A stretch of 64,000 bases of DNA, from assembly GCA_963832305.1 (NCBI GenBank), contig CAWHTU010000014.1:335674-399673 (forward strand), written 5' to 3'. The translations under genes were made by a program, and so were the position numbers. The first letter of the stretch is position 1. Each line of letters starts with the position of its first letter. Below are positions 8,322 to 17,162 of this stretch, one piece after another. Below the pieces are notes generated by a model that did not search any database, had not been told where the DNA came from, and saw only the letters and a list, made by a program, of their open reading frames with translations. Origin of the DNA: Roseiarcus sp963832305. Its GTDB lineage: Bacteria; Pseudomonadota; Alphaproteobacteria; Rhizobiales; Beijerinckiaceae.

Positions 8322-9317
8322 CTAAACCTGCTTGACCTGCCCTGGCGCAAAGGGCGGCCTCTTGCCTTCCGACAGAATACTATCAAAATATGTGATTGTA
8401 TTCGCGAGGCCCTCCCGCAGCTGGGTCTTCGGCTGCCAACCCAGTATTGTCTTTGCTTTGAGGATATCCGGCTGACGCTGCCGCGGGTCGTCCGAGGGCA
8501 GCGGCCCAAACCTGATCTTGGACTTCGCGCCGGTCATCGCGACGACGAGCTCGGCAAGCTCCAAAATCGTCAGTTCGGTTGGGTTGCCGATATTGATGGG
8601 CCCGGTCACGTCGGGCGAGGTCTCCATCATCATGAGCAACGCCTCGACGAGATCGTCGACGTAGCAAAAAGAGCGCGACTGGCTGCCGTCCCCATAGATT
8701 GTGATATCCTCGCCTTTCAGGGCCTGCACGATGAAATTCGACACCACCCGCCCATCGTCGGGATGCATGCGGGGGCCGTATGTGTTGAAGATGCGCACGA
8801 CCTTGATCGCCAGGTTGTGCTGCCGCCGATAGTCGAAAAACAACGTCTCCGAACATCGCTTGGCTTCGTCGTAACAGGATCGCAATCCAATGGGATTCAC
8901 GTTGCCCCAGTATTCCTCAGTCTGCGGGTGGATGTCGGGGTCCCCATAGATCTCGGACGTAGACGCCTGAAGAATCTTCACCTTCAGGCGTTTGGCGAGA
9001 CCAAGCATATTGATCGCGCCAATGACGCTGGTCTTGGTCGTTTGGACGGGATCGAACTGATAGTGCACCGGGGAAGCCGGACAGGCGAGGTTGAAGATCT
9101 CATCGACTTCGACGTAGAGGGGGAACGTGACGTCGTGGCGCATGAGTTCGAAGCGCGCATTGCCCAGCAGGTGAGCGACATTGTGTCGGCTGCTGGAGAA
9201 GAAGTTGTCCACGCACAGAACTTCATTACCCTTCTCGAGCAGCCGCTCGCACAGATGCGAGCCCAGGAAGCCGGCTCCTCCAGTCACCAGCATCCGCTTT
9301 GCGGTCTTTGTCCCCAT
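8322..9317 (-). CDS. uxs: UDP-glucuronate decarboxylase (UDP-xylose synthase), extended SDR
   Basis: This 331-residue NAD-dependent enzyme converts UDP-glucuronate to UDP-xylose. It shows the Rossmann motif MLVTGGAGFLGSHL (9-22), VDNFFSSSRHNVAHLLG, ASTSEIYGDPDIHPQ, the YxxxK catalytic pair in SCYDEAKRCSETLFFDY, and the UXS-typical GDGSQSRSFCYVDDLVEAL and GNPTELTILELA. The length is normal for the soluble bacterial form. It is transcribed towards the upstream GT-C gene, tail to tail with a 49-base gap. UDP-xylose would be a donor for surface glycans, consistent with the neighbouring transferases. Confidence 0.93.
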   Translation of the reverse strand: MGTKTAKRMLVTGGAGFLGSHLCERLLEKGNEVLCVDNFFSSSRHNVAHLLGNARFELMRHDVTFPLYVEVDEIFNLACPASPVHYQFDPVQTTKTSVIGAINMLGLAKRLKVKILQASTSEIYGDPDIHPQTEEYWGNVNPIGLRSCYDEAKRCSETLFFDYRRQHNLAIKVVRIFNTYGPRMHPDDGRVVSNFIVQALKGEDITIYGDGSQSRSFCYVDDLVEALLMMMETSPDVTGPINIGNPTELTILELAELVVAMTGAKSKIRFGPLPSDDPRQRQPDILKAKTILGWQPKTQLREGLANTITYFDSILSEGKRPPFAPGQVKQV

Positions 9318-9569
9318 GTCCCCATTGCCCCAGCCGGACTGGCCGCAGATTGCGACCGGAGAAACTTTTCATAGCAGGGCCCCCTATGACAATCGACCTA
9401 CGCGGCCGAAACGAAGGCGCCGGCAGTCGAGCGCGGCCTTGACGACAACCGATCGGCCGTGATGCCCGCGGCGGCCGGGCATCGATCGCGTCATTCCGCG
9501 TCGGTTGAAATATTATAAGGATCTCTGGCGGACGGCGAAAAATCCCGAGCCGAGTGAGAAACGGACCGC

Positions 9570-11481
9570 ATGGGTGTTCATTCAATGAGGCTTGGGTGGG
9601 TTGTCGGTTTCTCGGCGCTCATGGCCTTCTACTATTTCATTCCGGAACTGGAGATCACGGACAGCCGCTACGTCCTGGGCATATCGGACGCCTTCGTGAG
9701 AAGCGGCAGCCTCGACATGAGGTCGTTGGTCAAAGCCGACGCCAAGATGGCGCTCGCCGACAATTATTATTTCCTTATCCGTTCGACGGACCTTGCTCCC
9801 GACGTCATCGCAACCGCAAGAAAGGCCGGCATAGGTCCGTTCGGCAAAGGGCGCGCCGCCGATTTCTATATCCTGCGAGAAATCGCGAGCTTTGTCCCGG
9901 GCGCCGCCGCGAACATTTCCGACGCGACCTATCCGCTGCTGCCGCTCTATCCCAATTGGCCGAGCTTCTTATGCGCCCCGGTTTCGCTGCTGACGTCCGC
10001 GCTCGGCCTGCCCGTCTATGACGGCGTCGCTTTCCACGAGGATCGCAACAGCCTCTATCAGCGAATTCTCGCCGGGGCGCTTGCCGCCCTGACGATCGTA
10101 TTTTTCTACGCGGCGGCGCGTTGCGTAGTTGCGCGGCCTCTTGCGATGGCGCTCGCGGCATGGCTTGGCGCGGGGTTGATCGCCTCCAGCACGAGCCGTG
10201 GGCTTTGGTCGGACACTTTCGCGCTGCCGCTCTCATTCGCGGGGCTCTACCTGTTCATGCGCGTCGTCGTCGCCGGGCGGGCGACACGCTGTTGGCCGTT
10301 TCTTCTCGCGGCGTTGCTTTCGCTCGCCTTCATGATGAAGCCGCTCTACGCGATTCCCTCGGCGATGCTCGGCCTGCTTGTCGTTCTCGCCCCCGAGATT
10401 CCGCTCCGTTCCAAGGTTTGGTTTGCCGCGGCTGGCCTCGCCTTTGCGATCGTGTTCGGCGCTACGTCTTTCATAACCTATGGCGCGCTCCTTCCCCCTT
10501 ACTTTGCGCCGGCGCGGGTCGAGTCTTTCGACCCCTCGCATATCCTGGGCGTCCTTTTCAGTCCCTCGCGCGGACTCCTCTGGTTCATGCCTTCGGCCCT
10601 TCTCCTTTTTTTCACTCCGTTTTTCGTACTCTGGGACCGCAGGCTGCTAGTGGCGAGCGTAATTGCTGTCGCCACCGTCACAGCCGCCATCCTGAGCATC
10701 GGCGGCTCCGGGATGTGGTGGGGCGGATTCAGCTACGGTCCGCGACTGTTTCAAGAGGCGTTGCCGGCCGTAGCGCTCCTCGCGCTGATCATGGCGCAGG
10801 CCGCCGGGAAATTGGGCAGGCCGACCCAAGTGGCGCTGCTCTCGCTGTTCGGCGTCGTCGCTTGCTGGGAAGCCTTCGTTCATATCGGCGGCGTCAGTTC
10901 GTCGCGCGGCATGCGGTGGAATGTCAGCCCGGTCAGCGTGGACGACGCGCCCGAGCCGCTTGTGGGATTGGTCGGACCCGCAGTTTCTCGCGGCATTCAT
11001 CAAGCGTCGGCCGATCAGGGACCTCAGCCCTTTGCCGCGGGACGCGTGGGTGCAAATGCCCTCCGCCTGTTCCGATCGTTTCGCCGGAGACGGCATTTCC
11101 GGACATGAGGCTGAATTTCGCTGGACCGACGGAAACAACGCGGAGATCCTGTTCGCGCCGCCTTCGGGGGAGGTTCGCAGCCTCACGATGGAAGTCCTGC
11201 CGCTGGTCGATCCCGGCCATCCCTCCCAGCATGTCGGCATCGACATCAACGGGACCGAAATCGGCGCCGCCTTTCTGACTGAGCCGCGCTGGACGCGGCT
11301 GCTGTTCAACCTGCCGCCGAGCGTCATGAAAAGCCGGAATACCCTCACGCTGCGGCTCCCTGACGCGCACCGCCCTCCGGCGTCCGGGGATACGCGTTCG
11401 CTGGGCGTGGCAATCCGCAGATTTGCGGTAACCTCGGACCCGGACGCGTCAGATCTGCCGGTGGCGGACATCTGCAAGTGA
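9570..11481 (+). pseudogene. GT-C-like membrane protein with C-terminal soluble domain, split by one apparent frameshift
   Basis: The first frame (9570-11108) gives about 460 credible residues with about ten membrane segments, from LGWVVGFSALMAFYYFI through YGPRLFQEALPAVALLALIMAQ, then turns into low-quality sequence after DDAPEP. A second frame takes over with RLWDWSDPQFLAAFIKRR and runs to a stop at 11479-11481 with a beta-rich tail (MEVLPLVDPGHPSQHVGIDING). Dropping one C at about 10956 gives a continuous DDAPERLWDWSDPQFL, a common ending in such membrane proteins, and one product of about 636 residues. It lies next to UDP-xylose synthase and two other transferases, so glycan assembly or export is the likely theme. 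Substrate unknown. Confidence 0.65.
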
Positions 11482-11589
11482 GCGTTCCGCCAACCCCCGC
11501 GAGCCCGCCGCGGATTGAGCAGGCTCGCGCCTTTTCATGAGGTCGCCTAATGGGTGGCGTCAGGCGAAGTCGCACCAGGAGCCGGCCCC

Positions 11590-11640
11590 ATGACCTACGC
11601 CAATGTGATCGTCGAGACCCATGGCCGCGTCGGCCTCATT
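11590..11640 (+). repeat. Truncated duplicate of the 5' end of the enoyl-CoA hydratase gene
   Basis: From an ATG at 11590 this segment matches the first 51 bases of the enoyl-CoA hydratase gene at 11964-12014, with one internal difference (ACC for ATC) and a difference at the last base, after which the sequences diverge completely. A weaker resemblance including a CCAGGAG/CCAAGGAG purine tract extends upstream. The copy encodes about 17 residues that end in unrelated sequence, so it is not functional as an enzyme. Confidence 0.85.
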
Positions 11641-11963
11641 GTTGCTCGCTGTCCGCACGCTTAAGCGCGCCGTCGGAAAAATCGCAATGGTGCGTTTGCT
11701 TGCCAAAAGCAGAAATGTGGCCTATCCTGTCGAGGAATGGGAAAGTTGATCGAGCCATAGCGGGACCGGCGCGACACGACGATGCGGCGGGAGAAAAAAG
11801 CATTTGAATCGCTCGTAGCGCATTGAAAAATCTCGGTCCCAAAAAATAAAAAAAAGCAAATGACAGCGGTTTCATTTTCGTGGGCTTTTGTCCATTCTCG
11901 CCCATTTTGCGAACGGCCGGCCGCTGGGATTTCCAGCAGACGCCAAGGAGGAACCCGGACTCC
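11641..11963. other. Non-coding stretch between the truncated copy and the intact enoyl-CoA hydratase gene
   Basis: About 320 bases without a supportable gene. It includes a notably AT-rich section near 11795-11880 with runs of A (AAAAAATAAAAAAAAG). It reads like the joint left by a duplication or a small insertion, but I see no terminal repeats or transposase remnant. A CCAAGGAGGAA ribosome binding site for the downstream gene lies at its right end. Confidence 0.5.
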
Positions 11964-12737
11964 ATGACCTACGCCAATGTGATCGTCGAGATCCATGGCC
12001 GCGTCGGCCTCATCCGGCTCAACCGGCCGCAGGTCCTGAACGCCCTGTCGACGCCGCTGATCGAGGACCTCAACGCGGCGCTCGAAGCCTTCGAGGCCGA
12101 TCCCGCCATCGGCGCGATCGTGCTGACCGGCTCGGAAAAGGCGTTCGCCGCCGGGGCCGACATCAAGGAGATGCAGGACAAGACCTTCGCCGAGGCCTTT
12201 CTCGGCGACTTCATCGCCCGGTGGGAAAACGTGACCCGCCTGCGCAAGCCGGTCATCGCGGCGGTCGCCGGATTTGCGCTCGGCGGCGGATGCGAGATCG
12301 CGATGATGTGCGATTTCATTCTCGCCGCGGACACCGCCAGGTTCGGCCAGCCGGAGATCAAGCTCGGGGTTATCCCCGGCGCCGGGGGGACGCAACGCCT
12401 GACCCGCTTTGTCGGCAAGTCGAAAGCGATGGAGATGATCCTCACCGGACGGATGATGGACGCGGCCGAAGCCGAACGGTCTGGCCTCGTCTCCCGCATC
12501 CTGCCTGCCGACAAGCTCATTGAGGAGGCGCTCAAGGTCGCTGGGGCCATCGCCAGCCTGTCGGCGCCGGCCGTCTACGCCGCCAAGGAGAGCGTCAACC
12601 GCGCCTACGAGACGACGCTTGCCGAAGGCGTCCGCTTCGAGCGCCGCATTTTCCATTCGCTGTTTGCAACCGAGGACCAGAAGGAAGGGATGAAGGCCTT
12701 CGCCGAAAAGCGCGCTGCGGCGTTCAAGCATCGCTGA
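11964..12737 (+). CDS. Enoyl-CoA hydratase (crotonase family)
   Basis: The product of 257 residues hydrates trans-2-enoyl-CoA in fatty or branched acid beta-oxidation. The crotonase signature is complete: FAAGADIKEM (61-70), the oxyanion region VAGFALGGGCEIAMMCD (101-117), with catalytic Glu111 and Glu131 (GQPEIKLGVIPGAGGTQRL). Both glutamates are what distinguish hydratases from other crotonases. I chose ATG 11964 (MTYANVIVEIHGRVGLIRLNRP) because it follows AAGGAGGAA and begins at the family's usual N-terminus; a longer frame from 11880 adds low-quality residues. A truncated copy of its start lies 374 bases upstream. Confidence 0.93.
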   Translation: MTYANVIVEIHGRVGLIRLNRPQVLNALSTPLIEDLNAALEAFEADPAIGAIVLTGSEKAFAAGADIKEMQDKTFAEAFLGDFIARWENVTRLRKPVIAAVAGFALGGGCEIAMMCDFILAADTARFGQPEIKLGVIPGAGGTQRLTRFVGKSKAMEMILTGRMMDAAEAERSGLVSRILPADKLIEEALKVAGAIASLSAPAVYAAKESVNRAYETTLAEGVRFERRIFHSLFATEDQKEGMKAFAEKRAAAFKHR

Positions 12738-12872
12738 GGGCTGCGCGCCAGCCGCTCAAAGCGTCGCCGGCGCGCCCTTGGTCGGCGGCGTCGCCGGCTG
12801 TGCCGATTGCACGGTGGTATCGCCCGCGCCTTTGCAGGCTATATGCTTCGTCGATCGAGAGGAGATCACGCC

Positions 12873-13754
12873 ATGATCGACATCAGCAACGCCGGGACGT
12901 TCAAGCTTGGCGATCGCATCGTGAAGCGCATGGGTTACGGCGCGATGCAGCTCGCAGGAAAGGGGGTTTTCGGGCCGCCGAAGGACCCAGCAGGCGCGAT
13001 CGCGGTGCTGCGCGAGGCGACAGCGAGCGGCGTCAATCACATCGACACCAGCGACTACTACGGCCCTTACGTCACCAACGAGCTGATCCGCGAGGCGCTC
13101 CATCCCTATCCCGACGATCTGGTCATTGTGACCAAAATCGGCGCCAGGCGCGGCGATGATGCCTCGTGGATTCCGGCGATGGCGCCGGCTGAGCTTGAGA
13201 GCGCGGTCCACGACAATCTCAGCCGTCTCGGGCTCGATGCGATTGAGGTCGTCAACCTCAGGATCGTGGGGACGGTCCAGGGCCCGGCCGAAGGATCGAT
13301 CGAGGCGCCGCTCACGGTCCTGGCCGAGCTTCAGCGGCAGGGCTTGGTGCGCCACATCGGACTTAGCAACGTTACGCCGACCCAGATCGCGCAAGGGCGG
13401 CGGATCTGCGACATCGTCTGCGTGCAGAACATGTACAATGTCGCCCATCGCGAGGACGACGCCCTGATCGACGATCTCGCCCGCGCCGGAACGGCCTATG
13501 TGCCGTTCTTTCCGCTCGGCGGCTTCACCCCGTTGCAGTCGACGGCGCTTACCGAAGTCGCGAAAGGGCTCGGCGTCACGCCGATGCAGGTCGCGCTCGC
13601 CTGGCTTCTCCGGCGCGCGCCCAACATTCTGCTCATCCCGGGGACGTCATCGGTCGGCCATCTGCGCGAAAACCTCGCAGCGGCCAATCTGGAGCTCCCC
13701 AAAGAGGCGGCGGCGGCGCTGGATCGGATCTCGACCGGGTACGGCCCAGCCTGA
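12873..13754 (+). CDS. Aldo/keto reductase family oxidoreductase (YdbC-like)
   Basis: The 293-residue protein is an NADPH-dependent carbonyl reductase by family. Tetrad positions visible are Asp58 and Tyr63 (HIDTSDYYGP) and Lys88 (VIVTKIGARR). The position usually held by His reads EVVNLRIVG with Asn128, as I recall for the YdbC-like branch. The C-terminal cofactor segment is ILLIPGTSSVGHLRENLAA. ATG 12873 is chosen because GAGAGGAG lies just upstream; an upstream ATG at 12807 would add a non-homologous 22 residues. It follows the enoyl-CoA hydratase but with a 135-base gap, so co-transcription is unproven. Substrate unknown. Confidence 0.88.
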   Translation: MIDISNAGTFKLGDRIVKRMGYGAMQLAGKGVFGPPKDPAGAIAVLREATASGVNHIDTSDYYGPYVTNELIREALHPYPDDLVIVTKIGARRGDDASWIPAMAPAELESAVHDNLSRLGLDAIEVVNLRIVGTVQGPAEGSIEAPLTVLAELQRQGLVRHIGLSNVTPTQIAQGRRICDIVCVQNMYNVAHREDDALIDDLARAGTAYVPFFPLGGFTPLQSTALTEVAKGLGVTPMQVALAWLLRRAPNILLIPGTSSVGHLRENLAAANLELPKEAAAALDRISTGYGPA

Positions 13755-13765
13755 GGAGGGCTCGC

Positions 13766-13879
13766 TCAATATCCCTTGCCGCTGTCGTCCGCGTAGGCGG
13801 GCGCCAGCGAAATGGTCACGCCGGCCGCCGCCCCGCAGGCCATTGTGATGGCCAGCATGAGGATCAAGAGATATTGCAT
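13766..13879 (-). CDS. Small membrane or secreted peptide, 37 residues
   Basis: ATG 13879 has a strong GGAGGGG ribosome binding site. The peptide begins MQYLLILMLAITMACGAAAGVTI, a single hydrophobic helix that could be an anchor or a signal peptide, and ends APAYADDSGKGY. An Ala-Tyr-Ala sequence before DD resembles a signal peptidase I site, which would leave a tiny mature peptide. I do not recognise a family. It is tail to tail with the aldo/keto reductase. Confidence 0.6.
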   Translation of the reverse strand: MQYLLILMLAITMACGAAAGVTISLAPAYADDSGKGY

Positions 13880-14096
13880 CGTCCCCTCCGCAACTCGACG
13901 CCGCCAACGCTGCGAACCAACCAAATCATCGCAGGATGACGCAAAACGCGATGTGAGCCCCGTCACATAGCCCGCGCCGAGCAGTCGCAATTCGATCGCG
14001 CCGTCCGGCTCCGATGTTCCAGCAGAGCCCGTGCGCCGCGCCTGCCGGCCCTAGCAAAGACATGATATCGCCTCGTGTATTGACGAATCGTAAACC

Positions 14097-14115
14097 GCGG
14101 GCCTGGCTGGCCCGC
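14097..14115 (-). terminator. Strong GC hairpin downstream of the SDR gene, possible terminator
   Basis: Perfect seven-base arms GCGGGCC and GGCCCGC enclose a five-base loop, about 50 bases beyond the minus-strand SDR stop. Only a short T-rich stretch (GGTTTACG) follows on that strand, so termination is uncertain. The surrounding 13880-14165 gap shows no gene. Confidence 0.35.
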
Positions 14116-14165
14116 CCCGCGCATCATCGTAAAGGAAGCTCTAATCTCGGCCGCCGCCCTTTCGG

Positions 14166-14922
14166 CTAGCCTCGCCCGACGAACGGCATCTTGGTCGCCA
14201 TGATCGTCATCGTGAGGATATTGGTTGAGAGCGGCAGGTTCGCCATGTTGGCGACCGCGGCGCCGACCTCATCCGGGTCCATGGTCGGCTCGACCGCCAG
14301 GCGCCCGTCGGCCTGCATCACGCCCTGCGTCATCCGGCGAGCCATCTCGGTCAGGGCGTTGCCGACGTCGATCTGACCGCAGGCGATGTCGTGCGGGCGC
14401 CCATCGAGGGCGATCGACTTGGTGAGCCCGCTGACGGCGTGCTTGGTCGCGTTATAGGCGATCGCCATCGGCCTCGGCGTGTGCGCGGAGATCGAGCCGT
14501 TGTTGATGATCCGCCCGCCCTGCGGCTTCTGGCGCTTCATCAGGCCGAATGCGGCCTGGGCGCAGAGGAACATGCCATTGAGATTGACGTCGACCACCGC
14601 CTTCCAGGTTTCGTAGGGCAGTTCGTCGATCGGAACCGCGGGCGCGCCGCGGCCCGCATTGTTGAACAGGAGGTCGAGGCGCCCGAACTCTCGCTCGACG
14701 CTAGCGAAAAGAGCCTTGACCGCTTCGGGGTCGGCGACATCGGCGGCTGCGGGAAGGGCGCGCCGGCCGAGCGCCTTGATCTCGCCCGCTACGCTCCTCG
14801 AGAAGATCGCCCCGCCGCCCGGCGAGCGCCACATGCCAGCCGGTGCGCGCCAAAGCTAGCGCCGACGCCCTGCCGATCCCCGAACCTGCGCCGGTCACAA
14901 GGGCAAATCGCTCGCGGTTCAT
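14166..14922 (-). pseudogene. Short-chain dehydrogenase/reductase, interrupted by one apparent frameshift
   Basis: The gene starts at ATG 14922 after a GGAGGGAGG site with MNRERFALVTGAGSGIGRASALALARTGWHVALAGRR, the NAD(P)-binding TGxxxGIG motif. After DLLEE the frame breaks; one extra base at about 14793 moves the rest into another frame, which continues VAGEIKALGRRALPAAADVADPE, LLFNNAG, NNGSISAHTP and the catalytic YNATK to the stop at 14166. The corrected protein would be about 251 residues, normal for classical SDRs. Its start overlaps the stop of the upstream EamA gene by four bases, so the two are translationally linked. Substrate unknown. Confidence 0.75.
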
Positions 14923-15800
14923 GGTCCCTCCCTCCGTTCGTGCCTGAGCTCCGGCGCCATGCGCCAGACGGCGGCGGCGAGCACGATCGCGCCGCCAAGC
15001 ATGGTCGCCAGACCCGGGTTTTCGCCGAAAGCAAGAAACACCCATACCGGGCCGAGCACAACATCGAGCAGGCTGATCAGGCCCGCTTCGGCGGACGGGA
15101 TGAACTTTGCGCCTTCCATGAAGATGACGAACGCGAGGCCGATCGTCGTCAGGCCGAACACAAACAGGATCAGGAAATCGTGCAGCCCGATCGGCTGCAG
15201 CGGCGAATTGGCCAAGCCGAAGATGCCGGAGCCGAGCGCGCCGAGGCAATTGACGACGATCATCGACGCCTTCGGCTGACGCCGCTGGAGCACGATCATG
15301 CCGGCGAACGCGAGCGTCATCAGCATCGACAACGCCTGCCCCAGGAGGCGCCCCGAGCCCAGGCCGCTTGCGACCATGATGACGATCCCCAGGAGCGCCA
15401 GGCCCGAGGCGGCGAGGGTGCGCGGACTGACGCGCTCGCCATTGATGAGAAAGCCGATCGCGGCGGCGACGAAGGGCAGGGTCGCGTAAATCACCATGAC
15501 GTCGGCGATGGTCGTGGTCATCACCGAGGCGGTGTAGGCGGAGATCGCGATCATCGCCAAGAGCGCCACGACCGGCGACAGCGGACCGAAGCCGAGCGGG
15601 TTGTCCAGGCGTCCCCGTCTCCATTCGACGAGCCCGACGGCGGCGATCGATACCGCGCCGAGCAGCGCCCGCCAGCCCATCACCGTCCAGATGTCGAGAT
15701 GGGCGAGAAGGCGGGCGAAAAGGCCTGCCATGCTCCAGAGCACCGTGGCCACCAGAACCAGCAGCACGCCGCGCCGCCGCGCCGACATTTCGCCCGGCAC
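14919..15800 (-). CDS. EamA/DMT family transporter
   Basis: The 293-residue protein has about ten membrane helices and two EamA repeats: GVLLVLVATVLWSMAGLFARLLAHLDIWTVMGWR near the start, and GLANSPLQPIGLHDFLILFVFGLTTIGLAFVIFMEGAKFIPSAEAGLISLLDVVLGPVWVFL in the second half. The LLDVVLGPVWVFL segment is the typical end of EamA repeat two. Members are drug/metabolite exporters; the substrate is unknown. GTG 15800 has a GGAG site eight or nine bases upstream; ATG 15788 is an alternative. The stop overlaps the SDR start (ATGA), suggesting one transcript and a linked role. Confidence 0.85.
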   Translation of the reverse strand: MPGEMSARRRGVLLVLVATVLWSMAGLFARLLAHLDIWTVMGWRALLGAVSIAAVGLVEWRRGRLDNPLGFGPLSPVVALLAMIAISAYTASVMTTTIADVMVIYATLPFVAAAIGFLINGERVSPRTLAASGLALLGIVIMVASGLGSGRLLGQALSMLMTLAFAGMIVLQRRQPKASMIVVNCLGALGSGIFGLANSPLQPIGLHDFLILFVFGLTTIGLAFVIFMEGAKFIPSAEAGLISLLDVVLGPVWVFLAFGENPGLATMLGGAIVLAAAVWRMAPELRHERREGP

Positions 15801-15988
15801 GGAAGCGTCTCCATTTCGCTTGGGGGTCGACGCAACAATAAGGAGATTCGCGCCGCGGGGAAACGGCGCGACCGCGCAAAAAAGCGATGGCGCGGCGCCC
15901 GTTCGTCATTGCGGTGCGCCAGAGGGCGGTGAAAAGGTCGCCGCCTTTGGGACGGGCGCCGGCGGGGCGGCAGTCAACAGCCGCCGCC

Positions 15989-17056
15989 TTACGACCCTTT
16001 GGATCGCCGCGCTTCGCTCACAATGGCGAATTGCGTTTCCGTGGCGCGGGCAATCCTGGGCGCGGCCGCATGCCCTCGCCAGTCGGCGGCGAACCTCCCG
16101 AGATGCCCGGCAAACCGCACGCAAGGGACGATGATGGTGGCGATGGCAGAACGGAATGGCGGCGCCTCGCCGCCGACGCCGAACACAATTCGTTCGCGCG
16201 TCCTTTCGGGAATGATCAGGGTGCCGAACGCCCAATCCCAGACGGCGAGCGCGAATCCCAAGTTGCGATCATAATGGATCGGATTGGCGGAATGGTGCAG
16301 CTGGTGGTGGGCCGGGCTCTGCAGGATGCGGCCGGCGAAGCCGGTGAAGGCGATCCACAAGTGGCTGTGGCGCAGGTGGCCGTAGGTGACGAGGAACGCC
16401 ATCAGGAGAATGTTGCCGTTGAGCAGGGTGAACGGGCGCACGCCGGGGCCGAAGGCGTAGGTCATGACGCCGAACACGATGCCGGTTGAAAGCCCGATCA
16501 GGTTCATGAACGCGATGATCTCAACCGGATGCTGACGCAATTCGGTGAGCGTCGTCATGACCTCAGCCGAATGGTGGACCTTGTGGAACTCCCAGAGGGC
16601 CGGGATCTTGTGGAAGCAATAATGGGCGAACCAATAGGCGAGTTCGGAAGCCAGGAGCTGGAGCACCGTCGCGAGCGCAAGGATCGTCCAGGCTGGCCAC
16701 CGCACGGGCGCATGCGTCCCCCAGACATGGGTCAAGCCGGCGACAACTTCATCGCGCCAGAAAAAGAGACCCAGCCCCAGCATGCCGTAGGCAGATGCGA
16801 ACGCGACGCCGTTCAACGCCCACAGGCGCATGTCGACGAGCGACGAGGGATGAAGGAGAACGCGCCTGGGGAAGATCGAGCGCACGAATCCCCTGAGGCT
16901 TGAGCGTCGGTCGCGCGCCCTGCGGCGACAGACGTAGTAGACCGCACAGACCGCGAGCGCGCCGATGAGCGCTGGCGCGCCATAAGCGGACGCTGGCTTG
17001 AAGGTTTCCAGGACCGCGCCCTGCAATGCGGCCCAGATCGGGGCGGGGCCGGACAC
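15989..17056 (-). CDS. Sterol desaturase / fatty acid hydroxylase superfamily membrane protein
   Basis: The 355-residue protein carries the histidine clusters that bind a di-iron centre in this superfamily: HYCFH, HKVHH followed by TTLTELRQHP, and HQLHHS with a following NLGFALAVWDWAFGTL. Membrane segments lie at about 28-46, 85-105, 125-148 and 180-240. Family members introduce hydroxyls or double bonds into lipids, sterols or carotenoids; the tryptophan-containing WDWxFGTL ending is typical of bacterial members of unknown substrate. The about 60-residue C-terminal tail is low complexity. It is divergent from the MarC gene. Confidence 0.87.
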   Translation of the reverse strand: MSGPAPIWAALQGAVLETFKPASAYGAPALIGALAVCAVYYVCRRRARDRRSSLRGFVRSIFPRRVLLHPSSLVDMRLWALNGVAFASAYGMLGLGLFFWRDEVVAGLTHVWGTHAPVRWPAWTILALATVLQLLASELAYWFAHYCFHKIPALWEFHKVHHSAEVMTTLTELRQHPVEIIAFMNLIGLSTGIVFGVMTYAFGPGVRPFTLLNGNILLMAFLVTYGHLRHSHLWIAFTGFAGRILQSPAHHQLHHSANPIHYDRNLGFALAVWDWAFGTLIIPERTRERIVFGVGGEAPPFRSAIATIIVPCVRFAGHLGRFAADWRGHAAAPRIARATETQFAIVSEARRSKGS

Positions 17057-17162
17057 GGTTCTCTCCTCGGCTCTTCGACGGGTGACACAAAGCTAGCGCG
17101 CGGTGCTTCCCAAATGGTTAGAGAGAAAGCGAGAAGTCTCGTTCATCTGGCTCGGCGAGGGA

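Noticed and set aside
12738..12872. Repeated CGTCGCCGGC words before the aldo/keto reductase gene
   Set aside because: Short GC words typical of this genome; no symmetrical or tandem structure.
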